Below are positions 1 through 10,897 of a stretch of 64,000 nucleotides of DNA, one piece after another (position 1 is the first letter of the stretch; the number at the start of each line of letters is the position of its first letter). The notes under the pieces are model-generated. The model ran no database searches, was not told the DNA's origin, and saw only the letters and a program-made list of their open reading frames with translations. This DNA is from Collinsella aerofaciens (lineage in GTDB: Bacteria > Actinomycetota > Coriobacteriia > Coriobacteriales > Coriobacteriaceae): the NCBI RefSeq assembly GCF_902364945.1, contig NZ_CABJFS010000002.1:124001-188000 (forward strand), given 5' to 3'. Position numbers and translations under genes: made by a program.

Positions 1-1641
1 GTCGGCAACGGCCACGCGTGCGATGGCGAGCAGTTGGCGCTGGCCCTGCGACAGGTTGGCGCCGTCGGCCGTGACCGGCGTGTCGTACCCTCTAGGCAGG
101 CGGCGGATAAACGAATCCGCGCAGGCTGCCTCGGCAGCGGCGCGCACCTCCTCGTCGGTCGCGTCGAGCTTGCCAAAGCGGATGTTCTGCGCAATGGTGC
201 CGCTAAACAGGTGCGTGTCCTGCAGCACAATGCCGAGCGACCCACGCAGACTGGCCTTGGCAATGTGCTTGACATCGATGCCGTCGTACGTGATCTCGCC
301 GTCATCGACCTCGTAAAAGCGGTTGATGAGGTTGGTGATGGTCGTCTTTCCGGCGCCCGTCGAGCCCACAAACGCGATTTTTTGCCCCGGCTTGGCAAAC
401 AGGTTGAGGTCCGTGAGCACACGGGTGCCCGGCACGTAGGAAAAGTCCACGGCATGGAAGCGCACGTCGCCGGCAAGCGGGACCAAGCCGCACGTGAGCT
501 CGGTACCGTCGGCAGCCACCGCACGGCCCGACTCATCAACGGCAGCCACATCATGCAAGTGCCCGTACGCGCCCACGCCCTGGCCCTCGGGAATCTTCCA
601 CGCCCACGAGGCGTCGCCCGTCTGCACCAGCTCCACGCAGCCCTCGTCCACCTCAGGCTTAAGGTCCATCGCGGCAAACAGACGCTCGGCACCGGCCAGC
701 GCATTGAGCAAGAAGTTGCCCAGCTGCGTAAACTGGTTGATGGGCATGGCGGCCTGGCGTACGAAGACCAGATAGCTCGCAAGCGCACCTACGTCGGCGA
801 GTCCCTTGATGCAGAGCATGCCGCCCGCCACGGCGACGATGGCGTAGTTGGCATAGCCGATCACCACGGTCATGGGCACCATCGAGTTGGCGTAGGCTTG
901 CGCGGCGCCACCGGTGCGGCGCAGTTCTTGGTTGCGCACGTCAAAACCAGCCACGTTGGCCTGTTCGTGATTAAAGACCTTGATGACCTTTTGGCCCGAG
1001 ACCATCTCTTCGATATATCCGTCCAAATCGCCCAGCGACGCCTGCTGAGCGGCAAAAAAGCGCTTGGAACGCATGCCCGAGTAGCGCGCGTACAGCACAA
1101 TGGCCGCGTCGCACACGAGCGTGATAATCGTGAGCTGCCAGTTGAGGATGATGAGCATAGCCGTGGTGCCGACCATTTGGATGCTCGCCTGAATCACGTT
1201 GGCAAAGCTGTTGTTGAGCGCCTCGGAGACGGTGTCGACGTCGTTGGTAAAGAAGCTCATGATGTCGCCCGAGCGCGTGCTGTCAAAATAACTGAGCGGC
1301 AGCGTCTGGATGTGCGCGAACAGGTCGCGGCGGATATCGGATACCACGCGCTGGGCCGCACGCACCATAATTTGCGAGTAGCCCAGAGCGGAGGGTACGC
1401 CCACGGCGTAGATGATCGCCGTCAGGATGACCTGCTTGGCGAGCAGTTCCTCCCCGCCCGTGGCCAAACCGTTAACGATGGGGCGCACCATGTAGGTGCC
1501 GGCGAGGCTCGCGATGGCGGCGACGGAGGCGAGCACGCCCACCGCGAGCAACGAGAACTTGGCATGCCCCATGTAGGAGAGCAAGCGACGCACAGTGCGC
1601 TTGAGGTCGGCAGGGCGTGCTTGGGCTGCGGTCTTAGGCAT
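1..1641 (-). CDS. ABC exporter half-transporter (permease-ATPase fusion), partial at window edge
   Basis: Reads leftward from an ATG at 1641 and runs off the left edge, so 547 residues are visible and the C-terminus is missing. The N-terminal half is a six-helix type IV ABC exporter membrane domain. The nucleotide-binding domain follows, with Walker A 'GSTGAGKTT' near residue 427 and signature 'LSQGQRQ' near residue 528; Walker B lies outside the window. The start overlaps the end of the upstream ABC gene by 8 bp, which suggests translational coupling and a heterodimer with that protein. Substrate is unknown. Such pairs (BmrCD or TM287/288 type) usually export drugs, lipids or peptides. Confidence 0.9.
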   Translation of the reverse strand, partial: MPKTAAQARPADLKRTVRRLLSYMGHAKFSLLAVGVLASVAAIASLAGTYMVRPIVNGLATGGEELLAKQVILTAIIYAVGVPSALGYSQIMVRAAQRVVSDIRRDLFAHIQTLPLSYFDSTRSGDIMSFFTNDVDTVSEALNNSFANVIQASIQMVGTTAMLIILNWQLTIITLVCDAAIVLYARYSGMRSKRFFAAQQASLGDLDGYIEEMVSGQKVIKVFNHEQANVAGFDVRNQELRRTGGAAQAYANSMVPMTVVIGYANYAIVAVAGGMLCIKGLADVGALASYLVFVRQAAMPINQFTQLGNFLLNALAGAERLFAAMDLKPEVDEGCVELVQTGDASWAWKIPEGQGVGAYGHLHDVAAVDESGRAVAADGTELTCGLVPLAGDVRFHAVDFSYVPGTRVLTDLNLFAKPGQKIAFVGSTGAGKTTITNLINRFYEVDDGEITYDGIDVKHIAKASLRGSLGIVLQDTHLFSGTIAQNIRFGKLDATDEEVRAAAEAACADSFIRRLPRGYDTPVTADGANLSQGQRQLLAIARVAVAD

Positions 1642-3463
1642 GGCGCTCACCCCCTTCCAAAGGCGATCCGCTGGAGGCGAAGGAAAACGGATCATTCGTG
1701 CGGTCATCATCGCTGCCGTCACCGGTGTCTGCGTTCCCCGCGAACTCCATCTGCGAGGCATAAATCTCCTGGTAGATGTTGTCGCCCGCCAGCAATTCCT
1801 CGTGCGTGCCCTCGCCGTGGACACGACCGTCGTCCAACACCACAATGCGATCGGCATCCATGACGCTCGCGATGCGCTGGGCGATGATGAGCACGGTCGT
1901 ATTGGGAATCCGAGCGATGTGTTCGCGAATCTTAGCGTCGGTCGCCATATCGACCGCGCTGGTGGAGTCATCAAAAATGAGCACGCGTGGATGCTTGAGC
2001 AGCGTGCGCGCGATGCACAGGCGTTGCTTCTGGCCACCCGAAACACCGGCGCCGCCTTGGCCCAACTCGCCGTCCAGCCCGCCGATGCGATCAAGGAACT
2101 CGTCCACGCACGCCGCACGGCAAGCCACGAGGAGCTCATCGTCCGACGCCTGCGGATTGCCCCACTGCAGGTTCTCGCGCACGGTGCCCGTGAACAGCAC
2201 ATTCTTTTGCAGCACAATGCCCACGGCGTCGCGTAGGGCCGCAAGGTCGTAGTCGCGCACGTCGTGTCCGCCCACAAGCACGGTGCCCTCAGTGGCGTCG
2301 TACAGGCGCGCAATCAGCTGTACAAGCGAGCTCTTGCCCGAGCCCGTGCCGCCGAGGATGCCCACCGTTGAGCCGCTCTCGATGCGAAGGTCGATATGCT
2401 CGAGCACATCCTCGGCTGCATCCGCGCGGTATTTAAAGGAAACGTCGCGAAACTCGATACTGCCGTCCGCTGGCGCCGCAGTCGCGAGGTCTCCCGCAGG
2501 GTTGGCGATAAAGGGCTCTTCATCGAGCACCTCCGCGATACGGCCCACACTCGTGAGAGCGCGCGTGAGCAGCAAAAACACGTTGGAAATCATCATGAGC
2601 GAGTTCATGATCAGCAGCACGTAGCTCATAAAGCCCGTGAGCGAGCCCACGCCCAAGCGACCTTCGATGATCATGCGGCCGCCAATCCACAAGATCGAGA
2701 GCGCAGCCACGTACATCGAGAGTTGGAACACCGGCAGGTTGAGCACGGCGGTGCCGAAGGTCTTGGTCGCCGTGCCGGCGAGCTCGGTATTGACGGTGTC
2801 GAACTTGTCACACTCGTGCTCGGCGCGCACGTAAGCCTTCACGGCGCGCACGGCGGTAAGGTCCTCTTGCACCACGCCGTTGAGGTGGTCCATCGAGGTC
2901 TGGAGTTGGCGGTAGAGCGGGCTCACGCGCACGGTAATGATACCGAGCACGATGGCGAGCATCGGCAGAATGACGGCAAAGACCGCCGCGAGCTCGCGCG
3001 AGAGCGCAAAAGCGTAGACGAGGCCCATGACCAGATTTACCGGCCCGCGCACCATGGGGCGGAAGCCGTTACCTACGGCGTTTTGAATCACGGTGATGTC
3101 GGTGGTCATGCGAGTGACAAGCGAGCTGGCGTCGTAGTTGTCCAGATTGCCAAAAGCGAGCGTCTGGATCTTGCGATACTCCGCCTCGCGCAGGTTAGCG
3201 CCCAGCCCCGAGGCGACGCGAGCAGACGTGCGTGCATAGCCCAAGCCAAGTACCAGCGAACATGCGGCGCATACCAACATATACGTGCCCTGCAACAGCA
3301 TGTAGTTGATGTCGCCCGCGGGCACGCCCACATCGATGATATTTGCCATGATGACCGGGATAAACAGCTCGAGCGCCGTCTCGGCCGTCACAAAGAGCAC
3401 GCCGAGTATGGCATCGCGGCGGTATGTCCCCAGATAGGAAAACAAAATCTTGAGATTGCGCAC
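1634..3463 (-). CDS. ABC exporter half-transporter (permease-ATPase fusion)
   Basis: A 609-residue protein, the usual length for a fused half-transporter. Six membrane helices occupy roughly residues 1-320. The ATPase domain has Walker A 'GGTGSGKSS' near 371, signature 'VSGGQKQR' near 474 and Walker B 'VLIFDDSTSAVD' near 494. In Walker B the usual catalytic Glu is Asp, as in the degenerate-site subunit of heterodimeric exporters. It is followed with an 8-bp overlap by a second half-transporter, so the two probably form one heterodimer. The start is GTG with a GGGGG stretch about 10 nt upstream. No substrate can be assigned. Confidence 0.92.
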   Translation of the reverse strand: MRNLKILFSYLGTYRRDAILGVLFVTAETALELFIPVIMANIIDVGVPAGDINYMLLQGTYMLVCAACSLVLGLGYARTSARVASGLGANLREAEYRKIQTLAFGNLDNYDASSLVTRMTTDITVIQNAVGNGFRPMVRGPVNLVMGLVYAFALSRELAAVFAVILPMLAIVLGIITVRVSPLYRQLQTSMDHLNGVVQEDLTAVRAVKAYVRAEHECDKFDTVNTELAGTATKTFGTAVLNLPVFQLSMYVAALSILWIGGRMIIEGRLGVGSLTGFMSYVLLIMNSLMMISNVFLLLTRALTSVGRIAEVLDEEPFIANPAGDLATAAPADGSIEFRDVSFKYRADAAEDVLEHIDLRIESGSTVGILGGTGSGKSSLVQLIARLYDATEGTVLVGGHDVRDYDLAALRDAVGIVLQKNVLFTGTVRENLQWGNPQASDDELLVACRAACVDEFLDRIGGLDGELGQGGAGVSGGQKQRLCIARTLLKHPRVLIFDDSTSAVDMATDAKIREHIARIPNTTVLIIAQRIASVMDADRIVVLDDGRVHGEGTHEELLAGDNIYQEIYASQMEFAGNADTGDGSDDDRTNDPFSFASSGSPLEGGERHA

Positions 3464-3651
3464 GCAGATTCATCCCCCATCAAACGTTGTTCGCAAACCC
3501 ACGTATTATGGCGCGCCGTGCGGCGGTGTCAAGTGATGCGAAATCGATTTCTGCAAGGCTAGTGCAGGCGCCATGCTCACAGGGCGCACGTCCGTATTCA
3601 ATTAGAAATGAACGCGAGCGTGACTTTTTCGCCCCACTGCCGACACAAACC

Positions 3652-3687
3652 TTGACTCTACAATCGTTGTAGGGTTTTCACTACACT
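3652..3687 (+). promoter_or_regulatory. MerR-type promoter/operator of the MATE efflux gene
   Basis: A TTGACT -35 hexamer at 3652-3657 is followed by a dyad at 3655-3675: two 9-bp arms (ACTCTACAA and TTGTAGGGT, one mismatch) around TCG. The inner 15 bp (3658-3672) are a perfect palindrome. A weak -10 (TTCACT, 3677-3682) lies 19 bp from the -35, the long spacer typical of MerR-activated promoters; TACACT at 3682-3687 is an alternative. The MerR regulator at 5127 is the likely ligand-dependent activator. Confidence 0.65.
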
Positions 3688-3724
3688 GGTACGTAAACGA
3701 CCCAAGCCAGAAAGTGCCCCGCCC

Positions 3725-5071
3725 ATGGAACACGACCTCACACGCGGCAATGTCCTCAAGACCATCGCGGTCTTTGCCCTGCCTTATATGCTCTCGTACT
3801 TTTTGCAGATGCTCTACGGCATGGCCGACCTGTACATGATGGGGCAGTTCAGCGGCGCCGCCGGCATCACCGCCGTAGGCAATGGCGCGCAGACGCTCTA
3901 TATCATTACCGTGACGCTCGTGGGCCTGGCCATGGGAACGACGGTTATCGTCGGCCACGCCGTGGGCTCGCGCCGGTTTGACCGCGCCGAGACCGCCATC
4001 GGCAATACCATCACGCTCTTTATGGGTGTCTCGGTGGTACTGGCCGCTGTCCTGCTCGCGCTTTGCCCGCAGATCGTGGCGCTCATTGGCACTCCCGCCG
4101 AAGCCGTCGAAGGCACTGCCGCCTACCTGCGTATCTGCTTTATCGGCATTCCCTTTATCGCCGCGTACAACATTCTTTCGGCCATCTTTCGCGGGCTGGG
4201 CGATTCGCGCTCGCCCATGTACGTAATTGGCGTGGCATGCATCATCAACATCGCGCTCGATTTTCTGTTTATCGGCCACATGGGGCTCGGCCCCGTGGGC
4301 GCGGCGCTCGGCACGGTGACCGCGCAGACGGCCAGCGTTGCCCTCGCGCTCGTGTGGCTCAAGAGCCGCCGCACGAACATCCACGTTAAGCGCAGCGACC
4401 TGCGCCCCCAGCCCGAGGTGCTCGGTAGCATTCTTAAGATCGGCGTGCCCGTGGCCGTGCAGGACGGCTGCATCCAGGTGGCGTTTATGTTCATCACCGT
4501 CATCGCCAACCACCGCGGTCTGGTCGACGCCGCCGCCGTGGGCCTGGTCGAAAAGATGATCAGCTTTTTGTTCATTGTGCCGAGTTCCATGGGCGCTACC
4601 GTCAGCGCGCTCACGGCGCAAAATGCCGGCGCGGGCAAGGGCGATCGCGCGCGTCAGGTACTCAAGGACGCCATGACCATCTCGGTGGTGTACGGCTGCC
4701 TGATCACGGTGCTGATGTGGCTGGTGGCGCCGGCGTTTATCGGCTTTTTTGCCAAGGACGCTGCAGTAGTCGCCGCCGGTACCGGCTATATGCGCAGCTA
4801 TATTTTCGACGCGATCTTTGCCGGCATCCACATTTGCTTTAGCGGCTTTTTCGCTGCGTATGGCAAGAGCTACATTGGCTTTGCGCACAACGTGCTGGCC
4901 GTGGTGCTCATTCGCGTGCCCGGCGCATGGCTGCTGTCGAACGCCTATTCCGACACGCTGTTCCCCATGGGCATCGCCTCGCCGTGCGGGTCGATTCTGT
5001 CGGCGGGCATCTGCGTGATTGCATTTACCGTGCTCAACCGGCGCGGGGCTTTTGACAAGCTGGTGGCGTAG
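3725..5071 (+). CDS. MATE-family multidrug/Na+ antiporter
   Basis: A 448-residue, 12-helix membrane protein of the usual MATE length. It opens with the family-typical segment 'LTRGNVLKTIAVFALPYM', followed by 'LYGMADLYMMG' and a duplicated six-helix architecture. MATE proteins expel cationic drugs or dyes in exchange for Na+ or H+. It starts at ATG 3725 and is followed 55 bp later by a MerR/GyrI-type regulator on the same strand. Its promoter carries a MerR-style dyad, so it is probably a drug-inducible pump. Specificity cannot be read from sequence. Confidence 0.93.
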   Translation: MEHDLTRGNVLKTIAVFALPYMLSYFLQMLYGMADLYMMGQFSGAAGITAVGNGAQTLYIITVTLVGLAMGTTVIVGHAVGSRRFDRAETAIGNTITLFMGVSVVLAAVLLALCPQIVALIGTPAEAVEGTAAYLRICFIGIPFIAAYNILSAIFRGLGDSRSPMYVIGVACIINIALDFLFIGHMGLGPVGAALGTVTAQTASVALALVWLKSRRTNIHVKRSDLRPQPEVLGSILKIGVPVAVQDGCIQVAFMFITVIANHRGLVDAAAVGLVEKMISFLFIVPSSMGATVSALTAQNAGAGKGDRARQVLKDAMTISVVYGCLITVLMWLVAPAFIGFFAKDAAVVAAGTGYMRSYIFDAIFAGIHICFSGFFAAYGKSYIGFAHNVLAVVLIRVPGAWLLSNAYSDTLFPMGIASPCGSILSAGICVIAFTVLNRRGAFDKLVA

Positions 5072-5126
5072 CGGGGCGACGCGGGCCTAGCGCCTCTCCC
5101 CTGTTTTTACCGAAAGGAGTGGTCCT

Positions 5127-5975
5127 GTGACCGACATGCCAAGTGAACACACCGAGGGCCTGCTCCGCATTGGCGAGGTGGCGCGCCTGCTCAATTTAAG
5201 CGTGGGCACACTGCGTCATTACGAGCAGATGGGGCTGTTGGAGCCGGCATATGTCGATCCGGCAAGTGGGTACCGCTACTACGGATCGCGGCAGCTCTCC
5301 ACCCTCAACACCATCGGCAACCTGCGCGTTCTCGACTTGCCGCTGGCGCAGATTCGCGAGTTTGTCACTACGCGCGATATGGATTTGATACAACGGCAAC
5401 TGACCAAGCAACAGGAGTTAATTGAGCACAGGCGGCGTGAGTTGGAGCGCATGTCGCGCAAGATTGACCAGCGGCTTGCCTTGCTTCATGGCGCTTTGAA
5501 TGCTGATCTCGACACCATTAGCGAAATCGAGGAACCCGAACTTCGCTGCGCCACGCTGCACGAGCGCGTCAATCCCACCGACGCCTATTCGCTGGGATGG
5601 CATATCCGCCAGCTTCAGCAGGGGCAGCACGAAACCTTTGCCTATCTGGGCAATCTGGGTGTGGGCATCGCGCCCGAACGCCTCGCCGCCGGCGACTTTG
5701 ATGGCTACGACGAGGTCTTCCTGCTGCTCGATGACACCGATGATTACTTGGGCGACGTTGAGACGCGACCTGCCGCGCGCTGCCTGACCATAAGCTTCCG
5801 CGGCACGCACGGGCAAGCAGCCCCGCGCTATAAGCAGCTGCTCGGCTATATGCGCGAGCACAACCTGGCGCCCACCGGGCCTTCGCGCGAGATCGCCCTT
5901 ATCGATGACATCATCAGCGACGACCCGGCAACCTACGTAACGCAGATCACGGTGCCGGTTGCCCCAGCAAAGTAA
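5127..5975 (+). CDS. MerR-family regulator with GyrI-like effector domain (BmrR type)
   Basis: A 282-residue protein from a GTG start with an AAAGGAG ribosome site. Residues about 12-80 are a MerR winged helix ('RIGEVARLLNLSVGTLRHYE', 'GYRYYGSRQL'), about 85-125 a charged dimerisation coil, and about 130-280 a GyrI-like ligand domain. This is the layout of BmrR-like multidrug sensors, which twist a promoter with an over-long spacer once ligand binds. Placed after the MATE pump and probably co-transcribed with it, it likely activates the pump and itself through the 3655-3675 dyad. A strong terminator follows. Confidence 0.9.
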   Translation: MTDMPSEHTEGLLRIGEVARLLNLSVGTLRHYEQMGLLEPAYVDPASGYRYYGSRQLSTLNTIGNLRVLDLPLAQIREFVTTRDMDLIQRQLTKQQELIEHRRRELERMSRKIDQRLALLHGALNADLDTISEIEEPELRCATLHERVNPTDAYSLGWHIRQLQQGQHETFAYLGNLGVGIAPERLAAGDFDGYDEVFLLLDDTDDYLGDVETRPAARCLTISFRGTHGQAAPRYKQLLGYMREHNLAPTGPSREIALIDDIISDDPATYVTQITVPVAPAK

Positions 5976-5978
5976 GAA

Positions 5979-6008
5979 CCGCCCGGAAGGCATCGTGCTT
6001 CCGGGCGG
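5979..6008. terminator. Bidirectional terminator between merR-type gene and ligA
   Basis: A perfect 11-bp GC-rich stem (CCGCCCGGAAG, 8-nt loop, CTTCCGGGCGG) lies between two convergent genes, 4 bp after the regulator stop and 25 bp before the ligA stop. The T-tract is modest on either side. Confidence 0.8.
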
Positions 6009-6032
6009 ATCTTCACTTTGGTTATCGATGCG

Positions 6033-8294
<2,262 letters not shown>

Positions 8295-8447
8295 CTAGAG
8301 TACCACCGGTCACCATGGCGCCGAATAACCCTTTCGAACCGCACCGAATCGGCAGCCGCCAGACTGGGGTGGATCGCGCGATCAAACCATGCCCTTGCCA
8401 GTTCTAAATGATCCGTTTTCCTCCATCCCCAATGGATCACTACGAAA

Positions 8448-8483
8448 AGAGGGGTTGTCCCGCGTTGGCGGAACAGCCCCTCT
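8448..8483 (-). terminator. Rho-independent terminator of the HtrA gene
   Basis: Read on the minus strand, a long stem of 7 outer GC-rich pairs (AGAGGGG/CCCCTCT) plus an inner imperfect stem is followed by TTTTCG. It lies 27 bp beyond the htrA-type stop codon. Confidence 0.85.
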
Positions 8484-8509
8484 GGCATCGGTATGTGCGA
8501 TACGGCTCG

Positions 8510-9976
8510 TTAGTAACCCTGGCCGTAGCCTTGACCCTGGCCCTGGCCCTGCTGGCCCAGCAGCTCCTCCAGGTACTGGCGCAGCTGTTCATCGGTAATA
8601 CCACCGTTGCCGGTGTCGGTCGCGCTGTCATTCTGCTGCTGGTTCTGCAGCTCCTCGTCGGAGCCCAGCTCGACCGTGACCTTCTTCTCTTCCTTGCCGC
8701 GCATGAGCGTGATCTCGACCTTCTCGCCCACCTCGTGGCTGCGCAGCGCGATGATCAGACCATCGGCGCTCGAAATCTCATCGTCGCCCAGCTTGGTGAT
8801 GACGTCGCCCTCCTGGATGCCAGCCTTGGCGGCGGGACCGTCCTCGACGACGCTCGCCACGTACGCGCCGCTATCGGTGCTCAGCTTGTTGGTGCGGGCG
8901 TTAAGCGCATTGACGCTCGAAAGCGTGGCGCCCATGTACGGATGCACCGGCGTCTTGCCGTCGATGATCTGGTCGGCAATGTTCTTGGCGTAGTTAACGG
9001 GAATAGCAAAGCCCACGCCCGAGCTGGAGCCCGAGTAGCTCTCGATGAGCGAGTTGATGCCCACCAGCTCACCATTGTCGTTAACGAGCGCGCCACCGGA
9101 GTTGCCCGGGTTGATGGCGGCATCGGTCTGGATCATGTTGGCATAGATGGTGTTACCGCTGGTAGAGCTCATGGCCGTGGAGCGATACAGCGCCGACACA
9201 ATGCCCGTGGAGACAGACTGCTCATTGCCAAACGGCGAACCGATCGCCATGACCCACTCGCCCACGTTGAGCTTGGAGGAGTCGCCGATCTCGATCGGGG
9301 TGAGCTTGGAAGCATCGGCGTCCTTGAGCTTGATGACGGCCAGGTCGCTCGAGGCATCGTTGCCCACGAACTCGGCCTCGTACGTAGTGCCGTCATCCAT
9401 GGTCACCACGTACTGATCGTAGCCATCGACCACGTGGTTGTTGGTGAGAATGTGGCCCTCGGTATCGAGTACTACGCCCGAGCCGACGCTGCCCGAGTTA
9501 TTCGAATCGTCAGCAGACTGCGAAAGTGAGCCATTCTGGCTACCGCTCGAAGTAGCGGTAATGGAGACCACAGAGGGCAGGGCCTTGGCAGAAACGGCCT
9601 CGGCCAGCGTGGTGTCCTCGGAATCAATCGTAATCTTTTGCGTCGACGAACCCGAAGCGCCCGCCGTCACGGCATTCTTGCCACCGCCGATATCGAGCGT
9701 GCCACTCATAATGAGTGCGATGACCAGCAGGGCGCCGCAGGCGCAGCCGGCAAGCGCCGTAATAAAGATCGGCAGCTTTTTGGTCTTGGTCTTGACCACT
9801 GTGTGCTTGTTTACAACCTGCTGGCTGCCCAGCGGCTTGCCGGTCTGCGTGTCGTATGCCTGCACGTAGGGAATGTTGCTGTCGGCAGGCGTCGACTCCA
9901 CCTGCACACGCGGCTGCTGCTGGGTCTCGCCGGCGTTGCCCGCATCCTGGGGACGCTGGGAATCGTTCTCGCTCAT
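8510..9976 (-). CDS. Membrane-anchored HtrA/DegP-type serine protease with PDZ domain
   Basis: A quality-control protease of the cell envelope. The start is placed at ATG 9976 (488 residues, 'MSENDSQRPQD') because AAAGGA precedes it; the open frame upstream lacks a ribosome site. A Gln/Pro-rich cytoplasmic stretch is followed by one transmembrane segment at about 67-90. The trypsin-like domain has catalytic His ('TNNHVV', near 178), Asp ('SSDLAVIKL', near 210) and Ser ('GNSGGALV', near 292). One PDZ domain covers about 370-460, and the C-terminus is a Gly/Gln-rich tail ('GQGQGQGYGQGY'). It has a strong terminator after it and a hairpin in its leader. Confidence 0.93.
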   Translation of the reverse strand: MSENDSQRPQDAGNAGETQQQPRVQVESTPADSNIPYVQAYDTQTGKPLGSQQVVNKHTVVKTKTKKLPIFITALAGCACGALLVIALIMSGTLDIGGGKNAVTAGASGSSTQKITIDSEDTTLAEAVSAKALPSVVSITATSSGSQNGSLSQSADDSNNSGSVGSGVVLDTEGHILTNNHVVDGYDQYVVTMDDGTTYEAEFVGNDASSDLAVIKLKDADASKLTPIEIGDSSKLNVGEWVMAIGSPFGNEQSVSTGIVSALYRSTAMSSTSGNTIYANMIQTDAAINPGNSGGALVNDNGELVGINSLIESYSGSSSGVGFAIPVNYAKNIADQIIDGKTPVHPYMGATLSSVNALNARTNKLSTDSGAYVASVVEDGPAAKAGIQEGDVITKLGDDEISSADGLIIALRSHEVGEKVEITLMRGKEEKKVTVELGSDEELQNQQQNDSATDTGNGGITDEQLRQYLEELLGQQGQGQGQGYGQGY

Positions 9977-10005
9977 GGCTGCGATCCTTTCGTCAAATAA
10001 CCAAA

Positions 10006-10029
10006 GGCCCGCCAAACACGTGGCGGGCC
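10006..10029 (-). promoter_or_regulatory. Perfect hairpin in the leader of the HtrA gene
   Basis: A perfect 9-bp GC-rich stem (GGCCCGCCA / TGGCGGGCC, 6-nt loop) sits 30 bp upstream of the htrA start. On the minus strand it is followed by TTTGGTTATTT. It could be a late terminator for the response regulator gene or an attenuator of htrA; the sequence does not decide. Confidence 0.5.
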
Positions 10030-10148
10030 ATCGTTGTTCACGTTGAGTTGTACCCCAATATGCGGGCACAAGTGTATGAGAACGCAATCTTTTAGGAAGG
10101 CTTAAGTTCTGTTGCAGATTCGAGAGGAACCCGCACCTGCGTCAAAGC

Positions 10149-10181
10149 CACCACAAAGGTGCCTGTCCCCTTTGTAGTGGA
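10149..10181 (-). terminator. Hairpin after the response regulator gene
   Basis: Arms CCACCACAAAGG and CCTTTGTAGTGG (one mismatch) around a 9-nt loop lie 3 bp beyond the regulator stop codon, with a weak T-tract. It may serve as a terminator or be an intergenic palindromic repeat. Confidence 0.5.
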
Positions 10182-10184
10182 AAT

Positions 10185-10847
10185 CTAGTCCTTAAACAGA
10201 TAGCCCACGCCGCGGACGGTGGTGATGTGCGCCGCGATCTGCGGGCCCACCTTGGAGCGGATGCGTCGAATGTGCACGTCGACGGTGCGCGTGCCGCCGC
10301 AGTACTCAAAGCCCCACACGCGGTGCAGCAGCACCTCGCGGCTGTAGGCGCGGTTGGGGTGCGTCGCCAAAAAGCTCAGCAGTGAGTACTCCATCAGCGT
10401 CAGGTCGATGGGCTCGTTATCGAGTGTCACCTGGTAGGTAGCTAAGTTGATCTCGAGGTTATCGATGTTGAGTACATCGTCGGCGGTGACGGTCTCCTCC
10501 TCGCCCATCAGGCGCTGCGCGCGAGCCTTGAGCTCGTTGGGTGTCGCCGTGGGGCATACAAAGTCGGCATGCGCGTGATTGGGCAGGCGCAAGGTACCGA
10601 GCGCCTCGTCGTCGACGATCACCAGCATGGGGACGCCGCCGCGATCGTCAAGCCACTTGGCAATCTGATCGATGCGGTCGCTGCGGATGCCATCTGAATC
10701 GAGAATCAGCAGGTCAAAGTCGTGCGCCGCAGTTGGCGAATCGGGGGTTGCCAGGCTCACCTCGACACCCAGGGTAGTCGTCAAGCTGCGGGCAAACTCG
10801 TGGAAGCGCGTCGTGCGCGCCATGAACAGGGCACTCTTTTCGGACAT
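10185..10847 (-). CDS. Orphan OmpR-family response regulator with degenerate receiver (GlnR-like)
   Basis: The start at ATG 10847 (220 residues) follows GGAGG by 6 nt; longer frames overlap glnA and lack a ribosome site. The C-terminal half is a clear winged-helix DNA-binding domain ('LTLMEYSLLSFLATHPNRAY', 'GTRTVDVHIRRIRSKVG'). The N-terminal receiver is atypical: it lacks the acidic pair that binds Mg2+ and the conserved Lys near its end, though 'LLILDSD' keeps an Asp at about the phosphoacceptor position. No kinase is adjacent. It lies just downstream of glnA, as expected for a phosphorylation-independent nitrogen regulator of the actinobacterial GlnR type. That role is inference from context and domain layout. 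Confidence 0.8.
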   Translation of the reverse strand: MSEKSALFMARTTRFHEFARSLTTTLGVEVSLATPDSPTAAHDFDLLILDSDGIRSDRIDQIAKWLDDRGGVPMLVIVDDEALGTLRLPNHAHADFVCPTATPNELKARAQRLMGEEETVTADDVLNIDNLEINLATYQVTLDNEPIDLTLMEYSLLSFLATHPNRAYSREVLLHRVWGFEYCGGTRTVDVHIRRIRSKVGPQIAAHITTVRGVGYLFKD

Positions 10848-10897
10848 ATCGGCCTCCAAAGAAATGAGCTCAATCGTACTGGAACAAGCCAGCGCGA

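Noticed and set aside
34..1863. Long plus-strand frame of 609 codons
   Set aside because: It is the antisense shadow of the ABC exporter gene; it lacks family motifs and a ribosome site and has the repetitive His/Arg/Ala composition of a high-GC shadow. Many similar long frames (for example 23106-25457, 25473-27755, 29196-31298, 37630-40137) were dropped for the same reason.
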